Source: Bacteroidota bacterium (GTDB lineage Bacteria; Bacteroidota; Bacteroidia; Bacteroidales; B18-G4). From it: 8,284 bases of DNA. The translations under genes were made by a program, and so were the position numbers. The notes below the pieces were generated by a model. The model was not told where the DNA came from and did no database searches. It worked only from the letters and a program-made list of their open reading frames with translations. Location: contig DAOVZP010000050.1 in the NCBI GenBank assembly GCA_030635045.1, positions 1 through 8,284 on the forward strand. Reading direction: 5' to 3'. Below, one piece after another: positions 1 to 7,321 of the stretch (positions are counted from its first letter, which is position 1; each line of letters begins with the position of its first letter).

Positions 1-424
1 AAAATGCTTTAAGAATTGAAGAACACTCCTCCGCCAGTATGCCTCTGTTTACTATTGTATTGGGATGCAGAATATGGCTCCCCGTCAGGGAATATCCCCG
101 CTTTTCGTCATCGGCACCATATACCAGCCTGCTGATCCTTGTCCAGAAAGCAGCACCGGCACACATCACACAGGGCTCCAGGGTAACATAAAGGGTACAG
201 TCTTCCAGAAACTTGCCTCCGAGGTATTCTGCGGCTGAGGTGAAAGCCTGCATCTCGGCATGAGCCGTAACATCATTTAATTTTTCTGTAAGGTTGTGTG
301 CACGTGCAATGATCCTTTCCCCGCTCACGATCACAGCCCCCACAGGAACTTCACCAAGCTCAAAGGCCTTTTCGGCTTCTTTCAGGGCCTCCCGCATATA
401 ATATTCGTCATCGAAAATGATCAT
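1..424 (-). CDS. tadA: tRNA-specific adenosine deaminase TadA (3' end outside the window)
   Basis: This is a zinc-dependent nucleoside deaminase that converts A34 to inosine in the anticodon of tRNA-Arg(ACG) in the cytoplasm. I translated 141 residues from the ATG at 422-424; the frame is open to the window edge. Seen directly: the N-terminal GEVPVGAVIV strand (about 24-33), the zinc/catalytic motif HAE (H55, E57), and the second zinc motif PCVMC (C85, C88), with the LYVTLEP lead-in typical of TadA. The segment near 119-141 (ILHPN, ILAEECSSILKAF) aligns by eye with the end of E. coli TadA just before its FFRMRRQE tail, so only about 5-15 residues should be missing. The HAEM version and the PVGAVIV start favour TadA over guanine deaminase or other CDA-fold deaminases. 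It lies 92 bases downstream of the MutS-like gene on the same strand and may have its own promoter in that spacer. Confidence 0.9.
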   Translation of the reverse strand, partial: MIIFDDEYYMREALKEAEKAFELGEVPVGAVIVSGERIIARAHNLTEKLNDVTAHAEMQAFTSAAEYLGGKFLEDCTLYVTLEPCVMCAGAAFWTRISRLVYGADDEKRGYSLTGSHILHPNTIVNRGILAEECSSILKAF

Positions 425-428
425 GGAT

Positions 429-440
429 GTATAATTATAC
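429..440. promoter_or_regulatory. 12-bp perfect palindrome just upstream of tadA
   Basis: GTATAATTATAC reads the same on both strands and ends five bases before the tadA ATG. A near match to the Bacteroidota -7 box (TAACTTTA, one mismatch from TAnnTTTG) lies just upstream on the minus strand at 443-450. The palindrome would then fall at the start of the transcript or on the transcription start, where an operator or an AT-rich melting region are both possible. AT-only palindromes arise by chance fairly easily, so a regulatory role is only a suggestion. Confidence 0.25.
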
Positions 441-476
441 TGTAAAGTTAATATTTATTGGGGTACAGGGGGCGGG

Positions 477-518
477 GGATTTCTGATTTCTAATCTCTGA
501 TTTCTGATCTCTGATTTC
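477..518. repeat. Heptanucleotide tandem array after the MutS-like gene
   Basis: Six consecutive 7-base units on the plus strand: GGATTTC, TGATTTC, TAATCTC, TGATTTC, TGATCTC, TGATTTC. The consensus is TGATTTC, with one or two changes per variant copy. On the MutS-like coding strand the array starts inside the TGA stop codon (517-519) and runs downstream. To its left, 460-478 carries three G runs (460-463, 468-472, 474-478) spaced at about the same period, which may be older or different units. No spacers or dyads are present, so this is a minisatellite-type array and not a CRISPR or a terminator. Confidence 0.75.
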
Positions 519-2322
519 AGTCCACCGTAATCCCCATACGTTCCATTAATATGGTTGCGTTCATATTCTTTGCAATACCCTTTTTCAGCTTGTAATCATA
601 GTCGAGCTTATCTTTTTCTATGATGATCTCAAAGCATCTGTTTTGCACATTTTCAGGGAAGTGTTTTTCCAGTTCTCCCAGTGAAAGGTCATGGGTAGCT
701 ATAATTCCAGATGCCTTTAGGGATATCAATTGTTTTATCAGGGCTTTGGACCCACTTTGCTTATCCCGTGAGTTGGTTCCCTTGAGGATTTCATCAAGGA
801 TGATGAAGACCTGTTCATCTTCTTTTAACATATCGATGATAAGCTTCAGCCGTTTCAGTTCTGCATAGAAATACGACTCATTATTGGCAAGGGAATCTAT
901 GGTATGAATGCTTGTAACGAGGTCGACCGGGGTGATGCTCATTTTTTGAGCACAGACCGTAGCGCCGCAGGATGCGAGGAGCATGTTCACTCCTACCGTT
1001 CGAAGAAAGGTGCTTTTTCCGGCCATGTTGGCCCCGGTAAGGATGGTGAAATCCCCCCATCCATTCACCGCATAATCATTACATACCCTCTTTCGTGAAT
1101 GAATGAGCGGATGCCCCAGTTGCTCTGCCTCAAAACAAAGAAAATCATCATTTCTGATCTCCGGGAATACGTAGCCGGGATTATTGTAAGAGTATCCGGC
1201 CAAAGAGATATATGCATCCGTTTCGCCCATTACATCAAACCACACCGGCAGTTGCTGCCTGTACTTTTTCTGCCAGTTCTCAAGCCTTACCGACTGCCGG
1301 ATATCCCATAGAAATAACACATTCATCAGAAATCCTGCCAGGAGGTTCAGGCGGGTATCAAAGGCACTGGAAATAGCAGCAAGTTGCCTGATAGCCCTGC
1401 TGGCCGAAATACCGTTAGTGACAAGGCCTTTCCTGAGGCTTTTCATCCTTTCTGACTTGAATTCCTGCTCTTCGATCATCCGGAACAGTCCGCTGTATTT
1501 CTTCATGACCAGAAACTTTCTGCTAAGCAGATTATGTTTAAGGTTCACACGTTTGTGCCTGATCCCGGCCAGCATCAGTGGTATGACCAGGTATGAAATA
1601 AAAAGCCAGAAAGAAATTACACCAAACACCGACAACATGAAGACTGTAAGATTTACGAGCGGAACAAGGATAATAAGGACCCTGAAGATCGTTGCCTTAA
1701 AATCAGGAGGCTTTATTATCCATTCCCTGAGGCCTGATATATCTTCAGGCTGCTCTTCTGTCAATAATCCCCTGACGCGAAAGTCCTGGCGCCACCTGAA
1801 CAGTCCTGCAAGCTCAGCAACTGCCTGCTGCCTGCTGCGAATTTCTTTGCTTGATTTTTCAATGTAGGTAAGCAAAGCTGCAAGACGGTTCTTTCCAGTA
1901 ATGGTAGATGTACGGTTGATGTATTGAAAAAGGCTGCCTTTACCAAATAGATCAAGGTCGTATGAAAACAGGTGGGTTTCGTCTCTATAGCAGTCCCCAT
2001 CATCCAGCTCAATAAAATTCCATTCCATGCCATTTTCCTGTTCCCTGTTTATCCTTACAAGTTGTTCAAGGTTGGCCTTCCGGCGATAATGCACACCATG
2101 CTTAATTACCAGGTATGCAAAAATAATGATGCCAGGCCCCATGATAAGTCCAAAGGCTAACCACGACCAGGATGTAGAAAGGTAGATCAGGATGATCCAG
2201 GCCACAAAGAAAAGGAGCCTGAACAATCCATATTGCCTGATCTTTTTCGAAACTGTATCTTTTTCATCTGAATATTTCAGATGGAGACTATGATATTTTT
2301 GCTTAATTTCTTCCTGTGTCAT
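517..2322 (-). CDS. Membrane-anchored MutS-family (domain V) ATPase
   Basis: A 601-residue protein with a complete MutS-type ABC ATPase at its C-terminus. It shows Walker A TGANMAGKST (429-438), the NNESYFYAE segment (481-489), Walker B VFIILDE (505-511) followed by the GTNSRDKQSGS loop, the THD switch histidine (H544), and a closing helix ending in NATILMERMGI. The middle part (about 120-200 and 260-370) resembles MutS core/lever regions. The mismatch-recognition and connector domains of true MutS are absent. Two hydrophobic hairpins (about 34-73 and 210-254) look like four membrane segments, placing the ATPase domain in the cytoplasm at the inner membrane. Such proteins recur in Bacteroidota; their job is unknown to me, and mismatch repair should not be assumed. 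The ATG at 2320-2322 lies inside the end of the symporter gene (20-base overlap), so translation is probably coupled. Confidence 0.88.
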   Translation of the reverse strand: MTQEEIKQKYHSLHLKYSDEKDTVSKKIRQYGLFRLLFFVAWIILIYLSTSWSWLAFGLIMGPGIIIFAYLVIKHGVHYRRKANLEQLVRINREQENGMEWNFIELDDGDCYRDETHLFSYDLDLFGKGSLFQYINRTSTITGKNRLAALLTYIEKSSKEIRSRQQAVAELAGLFRWRQDFRVRGLLTEEQPEDISGLREWIIKPPDFKATIFRVLIILVPLVNLTVFMLSVFGVISFWLFISYLVIPLMLAGIRHKRVNLKHNLLSRKFLVMKKYSGLFRMIEEQEFKSERMKSLRKGLVTNGISASRAIRQLAAISSAFDTRLNLLAGFLMNVLFLWDIRQSVRLENWQKKYRQQLPVWFDVMGETDAYISLAGYSYNNPGYVFPEIRNDDFLCFEAEQLGHPLIHSRKRVCNDYAVNGWGDFTILTGANMAGKSTFLRTVGVNMLLASCGATVCAQKMSITPVDLVTSIHTIDSLANNESYFYAELKRLKLIIDMLKEDEQVFIILDEILKGTNSRDKQSGSKALIKQLISLKASGIIATHDLSLGELEKHFPENVQNRCFEIIIEKDKLDYDYKLKKGIAKNMNATILMERMGITVD

Positions 2323-3736
2323 AGGTCTTATTTTTAATCATCATCCCTATCAGTAATACCAATGTTGCCACAATAAAAGCAGGAATGAATGAGGCCTTGA
2401 TCTCTATGCTTTCCGGAAACATTATTCCCCCGGCAAAGAAACCCAGGTTGACAATAAAACCGGATAGTATGCTTGCAAGAGCCAGCTTTCTATATTTTAC
2501 CGAATTTTTATTCCTGATCGCCAAAATGCTTATTGGTGCAAAAATCACTATCGTCGCCAGACCGATCAGCATCAGGTCCACAATATGGGGAAAGACAAGT
2601 GCCATAAGCATGGCAATGATCCCGAAGATAAATGTTACGACAAGTATTTTGCGTCGTTCCAGCATAGTATCCCGTTTTTTTTGTTTCTTTTTCCAGCCCC
2701 TGAAATCCCTGACAGCAGAGATTGACACCAGGTTCAGGAAACTATCGCCTGATGACATCAGGGCCGATAATAGCCCAACAACGGCAAAAGCCAGCACAAA
2801 AGGACTTGCATGGCTTTGCAGGAAAACCCATACGGTCTCCTTGGGGTCGTGTACATTGCCACTGCTTATATACACAGCCATCCCCACCAGGGGGAAAATA
2901 ATATAAAAAGGAAGCATCCCCAGGCCTGAAAGGATCGTAACCCTTTTCGCTACTTTCTCATTTTTCGCAGCGAGGAGCCGTTGCCAGATATCCATCCTCA
3001 CCATCACCGAGGGCGCCAGAAAGAGCGGCAGCCCGATAATAAATATCCAGCCATAATGAGTGCCGTTCAAAAAACTGTCAGGCAACTCAGATAAACGTGT
3101 AAGCGCATCCGTATCAGAATTTATTCCGGGGATAAAAATGAGAATGATCATCAGCAGGATCACAATGAACTGTATCGTATCTGTAATGATCACACCCGAA
3201 AGGCCGGCAATAGCAGTATATGCAATCACCACCATGCAGGAGATGACAGCCGCCTCCAGGTAAGCAATATTGAAAGCCAGTTTCAAGAGCGTAGCCATAC
3301 CAACAAACTGGGCCGCCAGCAAAAAGAAGAATATAAAGATATTCACACCGCTGACCACAGCAGAAAAGCTCCTGGCAAAGGCGGGATCCTTTTCATCAGT
3401 AAAATGCCTGTTCAGGAATTCAGGGAAGGAATAAAGGTTCAGCTTTCTCCCACGTGAATTGATCCGTTTGGCATAAAATGAGACGATAAAGAACCCGATC
3501 ACGTAAGCGATACCAATCCCGACGGCTGCAAAACCGGATTCATATCCCATGGCAATAAGGCCTATGGAGGTGCCCCCGCCAACAAAGGTGGCAAGTGTTG
3601 TGAAAACAAGCGGAAGGGTTTTTGTATTCCGATTGTTGACAAGGTAATTATCAATATCGCCTTTCCTTACATGGCGGAAGGCAAAATATGCGATCACTAC
3701 GAAATAAATGACGATCCAGAATACCAGCCAGTACAT
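2303..3736 (-). CDS. Sodium:solute symporter (SSS/SLC5 family)
   Basis: A 477-residue inner-membrane protein with about 13 hydrophobic segments and the LeuT-fold SSS pattern. Family marks seen: LATFVGGGTSIG in the first core helix (about 48-59), AIAGLSGVIITDTIQ (175-189), DIWQRLLAAKNEKVAKR (249-265), and SSGDSFLN (328-335), which corresponds to the helix supplying the hydroxyl ligands of the Na2 sodium site. It should import a small solute together with Na+. The substrate (sugar, amino acid, carboxylate or other) cannot be told from sequence by eye. Its length is typical of the short members without a C-terminal regulatory domain. The start ATG (3734-3736) follows the S46 peptidase gene by 48 bases, with a promoter-like box in that gap, and its end overlaps the MutS-like gene. 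A charged loop rich in Lys/Arg (about 346-363) fits a cytoplasmic loop. Confidence 0.9.
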   Translation of the reverse strand: MYWLVFWIVIYFVVIAYFAFRHVRKGDIDNYLVNNRNTKTLPLVFTTLATFVGGGTSIGLIAMGYESGFAAVGIGIAYVIGFFIVSFYAKRINSRGRKLNLYSFPEFLNRHFTDEKDPAFARSFSAVVSGVNIFIFFFLLAAQFVGMATLLKLAFNIAYLEAAVISCMVVIAYTAIAGLSGVIITDTIQFIVILLMIILIFIPGINSDTDALTRLSELPDSFLNGTHYGWIFIIGLPLFLAPSVMVRMDIWQRLLAAKNEKVAKRVTILSGLGMLPFYIIFPLVGMAVYISSGNVHDPKETVWVFLQSHASPFVLAFAVVGLLSALMSSGDSFLNLVSISAVRDFRGWKKKQKKRDTMLERRKILVVTFIFGIIAMLMALVFPHIVDLMLIGLATIVIFAPISILAIRNKNSVKYRKLALASILSGFIVNLGFFAGGIMFPESIEIKASFIPAFIVATLVLLIGMMIKNKTYDTGRN

Positions 3737-3743
3737 ATGGGAT

Positions 3744-3751
3744 CAAATTTA
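3744..3751 (-). promoter_or_regulatory. Candidate Bacteroidota -7 promoter box for the symporter/MutS-like pair
   Basis: On the minus strand this reads TAAATTTG, an exact match to the TAnnTTTG -7 box of Bacteroidota. A TTTC, close to the -33 TTTG box, lies 19 bases upstream, which is a usual spacing. The predicted transcript start would be only a few bases before the ATG at 3736, so the message would be nearly leaderless. The location in a 48-base gap that has no terminator hairpin supports it, but read-through from the peptidase gene is equally possible. Confidence 0.4.
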
Positions 3752-3784
3752 TTAAATCCGCAGTAAGTATGAAACTCTTTAATA

Positions 3785-5935
3785 TTATTTAACGATTGTC
3801 AGCTCGTCGATGATGTTCTGCGCCCCGGCATACTTATCAATGATAAACAACACGTAACGAATATCTACGTTGATGGTACGCTGCAAAGCAGGTTCAAAGG
3901 CAATGTCGCCACTCATGGCTTCCCAGTTACCATCAAATGCAAGCCCGATCAAAGCACCATCACCATTGATCACAGGGCTCCCTGAATTACCACCTGTTAT
4001 ATCATGGTCTGTAAGGAAGCAAACGGGCATCATTTCGCCTTCTCCATATATGCCGTAATCCTTATTTTCCCAGAGCTCTTTAAGTTTATCGGGAACTACG
4101 AATTCCCAGTTATCCGGATCTTCTTTTTCCATTACCCCGTCGAGTGTGGTGAAGTATTCATATCTCACGGCATCGCCCGGAAAATAATCCTGTACAGAAC
4201 CATAGGTCAATCGCATCGTGAAATTAGCATCCGGGTAAAAGACCTTGTCGCCATCCATCTCCCGGAGCCCGGCCACAAACAGCCTGTTCCCCCTGGAAAG
4301 ATAGTCGTTTGCCTCAGACATCTTCTCAGATATCCCTTTATAATTGTCGCTGAAAGCCTTAATGGTTTCATAGGCAGGATCCTTAGCGATAGCCTTTTCT
4401 TTGGGGTTATCGAGTAGTGCATACACTTTTTCGGGGCTTGAGAAAATGCTTTTCTCAAACACCATGGCTGCCCAATCAGTAAAATCACCATTGTATTTTG
4501 CGGCAAGTTTTTGCAGCATTTCCGGTTGCTGGTCGGCAGCTACATTCAGATAGTACATCTGCATCATAGCAGCCAGCATATTCTGGTCGATCGCGGCATT
4601 ATAGTTCTTGAAATATCTTTCTGTATATGTCCTGAGGCCTGCAACAGTTTTATCGATTTTCTCCTGGTCAGCCTTTTCTTCCATCAGCTTACGCAAGGTA
4701 CCGAAACGGCTTGCAAGCCCAAGAATTTCGCTACCGCGTGAGATGGCTTCACGGTAGTACCACTTCGAGAGGTTATTCTCTTTTAAAATATCATAGCCTT
4801 TTTGAATATCAGGTAACGCCTGTCCGTATTTTGCCTTCCGGGTGGGATTGGTATTCACCCAATTGGAGAATCGGTCTTCCAGTTCCACTTTCTTGTCGTA
4901 AACCTTCAGTCGCTTCAGGCCTTTTGTCTGGCCAATATAATACTTCCAATAATTAGCGGTACGGGCATATTTAGAGGCATATTGTATTCTCACTGCATCA
5001 TCGGAATCCATTCCCTCACGCATTATGGCAAGCTTCTCTTCTCTGATCTTTACGATGGTCATATTTGACTCATCTACTGCAAGCTTAACACCAAAGGATG
5101 TGAGGTACCTGTCGGTTCCACCCGGATAACCCAGGATCATGGCAAAATCACCTTTTTTAACACCCTTCACAGAAACAGGCAGGTGATGTTTGGGCTTCAT
5201 GGGGATGTTTTCTTCTGCATAAGCGGCAGGGCTTCCATCCGGAGCTGTATAAACCCTGAACATGGAAAAATCGCCGGTATGGCGTGGCCACATCCAGTTG
5301 TCGGTGTCGGCACCATATTTCCCGATCGATGACGGCGGTGCACCCACAAGGCGAACATCTTTAAATATCTCGTAAACAAAAAGGTAATACTCATTCCCCC
5401 TGAAAAAGCTTTTCACCGATGCATTATAATGCGTATCCCCGGTGGCTTCTGCTTTGATCTCATCACCAATCTCTTTTATCTTTTCTTTGCGTTCATCTTC
5501 TGTCATACCATCATTTAATCCTGCAAGAACCCTTTCGGTTACATCCTCTATACGTTCAAGAAAACGAACGCTTAAGCCGGGATTAACCAATTCTTCCTCC
5601 CTGCTCATGGCCCAGAATCCATCACTCAGGTAATCATGCTCGATGGTACTATGCGACTGAATGACACCATAACCACAGTGGTGGTTTGTGATCAGCAATC
5701 CATCGGCGGAGATGATCTCCCCTGTACAACCACCGCCAAAGATCACGATAGCATCTTTCAGGCTTGAATTGTTAACACTGTAGATCTCCTCAGCTGTGAG
5801 GTTCAATCCCATTTCCTGCATGTCGACATAGTTCAGGCGGTCAACAAGCAAGGGAATCCACATTCCTTCATCAGCCCTTGTGTTAGTCGATAAAAGCATC
5901 AGAAAACCAGTCAAAAAGTAAAGTAGTTTTTTCAT
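3785..5935 (-). CDS. S46-family dipeptidyl-peptidase (DPP7-like), secreted
   Basis: A 716-residue serine exopeptidase that removes dipeptides from peptide N-termini, feeding peptide or amino-acid uptake. Residues 1-21 form a signal peptide, with likely cleavage after TRA and a mature start DEGMW, as in known S46 enzymes, so it acts in the periplasm or at the outer surface. The chymotrypsin-like triad is visible: H86 in TNHHCGYG, D222 in RHTGDFSMF, and S651 in GGNSGSPV. N213 and W214 (DNW, nine residues before the Asp) match the residues that hold the substrate N-terminus in the family. The residue 18 after the serine, which is Arg in the acidic-specific DPP11 and Gly in DPP7, is G669 here, so hydrophobic P1 preference is inferred. 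The length matches the family (about 710-720) and the gene is intact. A G-rich heptamer array lies upstream, between it and the manC stop. Confidence 0.93.
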   Translation of the reverse strand: MKKLLYFLTGFLMLLSTNTRADEGMWIPLLVDRLNYVDMQEMGLNLTAEEIYSVNNSSLKDAIVIFGGGCTGEIISADGLLITNHHCGYGVIQSHSTIEHDYLSDGFWAMSREEELVNPGLSVRFLERIEDVTERVLAGLNDGMTEDERKEKIKEIGDEIKAEATGDTHYNASVKSFFRGNEYYLFVYEIFKDVRLVGAPPSSIGKYGADTDNWMWPRHTGDFSMFRVYTAPDGSPAAYAEENIPMKPKHHLPVSVKGVKKGDFAMILGYPGGTDRYLTSFGVKLAVDESNMTIVKIREEKLAIMREGMDSDDAVRIQYASKYARTANYWKYYIGQTKGLKRLKVYDKKVELEDRFSNWVNTNPTRKAKYGQALPDIQKGYDILKENNLSKWYYREAISRGSEILGLASRFGTLRKLMEEKADQEKIDKTVAGLRTYTERYFKNYNAAIDQNMLAAMMQMYYLNVAADQQPEMLQKLAAKYNGDFTDWAAMVFEKSIFSSPEKVYALLDNPKEKAIAKDPAYETIKAFSDNYKGISEKMSEANDYLSRGNRLFVAGLREMDGDKVFYPDANFTMRLTYGSVQDYFPGDAVRYEYFTTLDGVMEKEDPDNWEFVVPDKLKELWENKDYGIYGEGEMMPVCFLTDHDITGGNSGSPVINGDGALIGLAFDGNWEAMSGDIAFEPALQRTINVDIRYVLFIIDKYAGAQNIIDELTIVK

Positions 5936-5983
5936 TGTATATAGATTATTGTTAAATTATTAAACTTCCAAATTGTCCATCCA

Positions 5984-6032
5984 CCCAGCACCCAAAACCC
6001 AACACCCAAAACCCAACACCCAACACCCAACA
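5984..6032. repeat. G/C-skewed heptanucleotide array after the guanylyltransferase gene
   Basis: Seven consecutive 7-base units on the plus strand: CCCAGCA, CCCAAAA, CCCAACA, CCCAAAA, CCCAACA, CCCAACA, CCCAACA. They are followed by a degenerate CCTAAAC (6033-6039) that contains the manC stop codon. On the coding strand this is seven GGG runs separated by 4-base loops, directly after the stop, so it would be transcribed into the 3' end of the manC message and could fold as a G-quadruplex. The array lies between the manC stop and the region where the S46 gene promoter must be. No hairpin terminator is visible in the 98-base spacer. Confidence 0.85.
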
Positions 6033-6033
6033 C

Positions 6034-7131
6034 CTAAACGTATTTTTCTCCCTTCTCAATCTTCACATCATTTACGATCTGGCGGATCTGCTGTTCATCG
6101 GATTTCCGGCATATGAGAAGAGTGCCCTCTTCCTCAACAACAATAAAGTCTTTCAGTCCGTTGATCACCACAAGTTTGTCAGCAGGCATGTTGATGATAC
6201 AATCCCCGGTATCATAGACCATAACATTATTGCCGTTGATGGCATTTCCTTGTTCATCTTTATCCCTGATATCGTGGAGCGATCCCCATGTGCCCAGGTC
6301 TGACCAGCCAAAATCGGATATCCTTACATATACGTTTGGGGCTTTCTCCATGATACCATAATCAATGGAAATATTTTTACATACGGGGTATGTTTCCTTA
6401 ATGAAACTCTCTTCTCCCGGCGTATTGTAAACATCAATACCTTTTTTAAACAGCTCGTCTACCTCAGGAAGGTTTTCACTGAATGATTTCATTATACTTT
6501 TCAGAGACCATATGAATATCCCCGAATTCCACAGAAAGTCACCGCTTTCCATGAATGTCTCCGCCAGTTCCAGGTTGGGTTTTTCCGTAAAGGTTTTCAC
6601 CTTTCTGATCAGCTCATCTTCCGGGTATACTGTTTCTTCCCGGTACTGGATATAGCCATAGCCTGTGTCGGGCCTTGAAGGCTTGATGCCCAGCGTTAAT
6701 AACCAGTCATTTTCAGAGGCAGCCTTCAGGGCTGAATCCAGAGTGTCAATAAATCCCTCTTCTTTCAGGATTATGTGATCGGACGGGGCAACAACAACGC
6801 TGGCGTCAGGATTTTGTTTATATATCTTATAATTGGCGTAGGCAATGCAGGGAGCGGTATTCCTCCGCATAGGTTCACACAGCACCTGTTCCTCTGATAC
6901 TTCCGGGAGCTGGCTCATCACCAGGTCTTTATAAATGCCATTGGTAACAATGAGAATGTTTTCAGGTGGGCATAGTGTGGTCAGCCGCTTAAAAGTTGAT
7001 TGTATAAGCGTTTCTCCCGTTCCCAGTATGTCGATAAATTGCTTAGGATGCGAACTGCGGCTCATGGGCCAGAAGCGGGCACCAATCCCACCTGCCATGA
7101 TCACGCAGTAATAGTCTTTATTCACTTTCAT
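6034..7131 (-). CDS. manC: Mannose-1-phosphate guanylyltransferase (GDP-mannose synthesis)
   Basis: A 365-residue cytoplasmic nucleotidyltransferase that makes GDP-mannose from mannose-1-phosphate and GTP, the precursor of GDP-fucose and of mannosylated glycans. Motifs seen in order: the nucleotide-binding loop AGGIGARFWPMSR (13-25) with PKQF (29-32), EPMRRNTAPCIAYA (86-99), VAPSDHII (114-121), TFTEKP (180-185), FLWNSGIF (199-206), DYGIMEK (257-263) and SDFGWSDLGTWGSL (272-285). The length corresponds to the single-function enzyme; the C-terminal phosphomannose isomerase domain of the roughly 480-residue bifunctional ManC/AlgA type is absent. The start at 7129-7131 is preceded by an exact -7 box about 27 bases upstream, so it probably heads its own transcript. 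The stop TAG at 6034-6036 abuts a heptamer array. A standalone copy like this usually serves general glycan supply, whereas a polysaccharide cluster would be expected around a pathway-specific copy, and none is seen. Confidence 0.93.
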   Translation of the reverse strand: MKVNKDYYCVIMAGGIGARFWPMSRSSHPKQFIDILGTGETLIQSTFKRLTTLCPPENILIVTNGIYKDLVMSQLPEVSEEQVLCEPMRRNTAPCIAYANYKIYKQNPDASVVVAPSDHIILKEEGFIDTLDSALKAASENDWLLTLGIKPSRPDTGYGYIQYREETVYPEDELIRKVKTFTEKPNLELAETFMESGDFLWNSGIFIWSLKSIMKSFSENLPEVDELFKKGIDVYNTPGEESFIKETYPVCKNISIDYGIMEKAPNVYVRISDFGWSDLGTWGSLHDIRDKDEQGNAINGNNVMVYDTGDCIINMPADKLVVINGLKDFIVVEEEGTLLICRKSDEQQIRQIVNDVKIEKGEKYV

Positions 7132-7157
7132 AATTCGGGTATTTCAATAAGGGATTA

Positions 7158-7165
7158 CAAATGTA
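7158..7165 (-). promoter_or_regulatory. Candidate Bacteroidota -7 promoter box for manC
   Basis: On the minus strand this reads TACATTTG, an exact TAnnTTTG match. It lies 26 bases before the manC ATG, giving a leader of about 20 bases. No clear -33 TTTG is seen at 19-21 bases upstream. It lies beyond the stop codon of the SprT-like gene in either frame, so it would make manC independently transcribed. Confidence 0.45.
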
Positions 7166-7189
7166 TGAAATTAATCGAAATTGCCTGTT

Positions 7190-7321
7190 TTATAGGGCTT
7201 CGACTACCTCCACTTTTACTAAAGGGTTAACCAGGTATACCCTCTTATTGTCAAGACGGATGCAACGATATCTTTTTCTGATGAGGGCACCTTTTTTAAA
7301 TGTTTTTCCATTGGGCAAGCG
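7190..7321 (-). other. Out-of-frame C-terminal tail of the SprT-like protein
   Basis: Read in the frame that starts with CGC at 7319-7321, the minus strand encodes R-LPNGKTFKKGALIRKRY followed by a stretch ending NPLVKVEVVEAL and a TAA at 7190-7192. From memory, this matches the usual C-terminus of Bacteroidota SprT-like proteins (FRLPNGKTFKKG...RYRC...YLVNPL). The upstream frame reaches GAG GAC GGC AGT GTT at 7324-7338, and one extra T in the TTT run (7323-7325) would read GTT TTC CGC TTG and join the two parts into 203 residues. The tail is therefore genuine coding sequence displaced by a single-base deletion or a base-call error. Confidence 0.8.

Noticed and set aside
1418..1867. A 149-codon plus-strand open frame within the MutS-like gene
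   Set aside because: It is a shadow of the strongly supported minus-strand ATPase gene, with an unusual composition rich in Ser, Arg and Leu.
517..2322. Canonical mismatch repair MutS or MutS2
   Set aside because: It lacks the mismatch-recognition domain of MutS and the Smr domain of MutS2, and it has four predicted membrane segments.
4207..4506. A 99-codon minus-strand frame inside the S46 peptidase gene
   Set aside because: It overlaps the intact peptidase in another frame and shows no motif of its own.
5936..5980. Promoter of the S46 peptidase gene
   Set aside because: A TTTG lies at a plausible -33 position, but the matching -7 region (TAATCTAT) is a poor fit, so I did not list it as a feature.
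5984..6039. Possible CRISPR array
   Set aside because: Units are seven bases with no spacers and no cas genes nearby; this is a simple tandem array.
7182..7200. Possible terminator hairpin after the SprT-like gene
   Set aside because: Only a 3-bp GCC/GGC stem around an AT-rich loop is present, with no clear U run after it.
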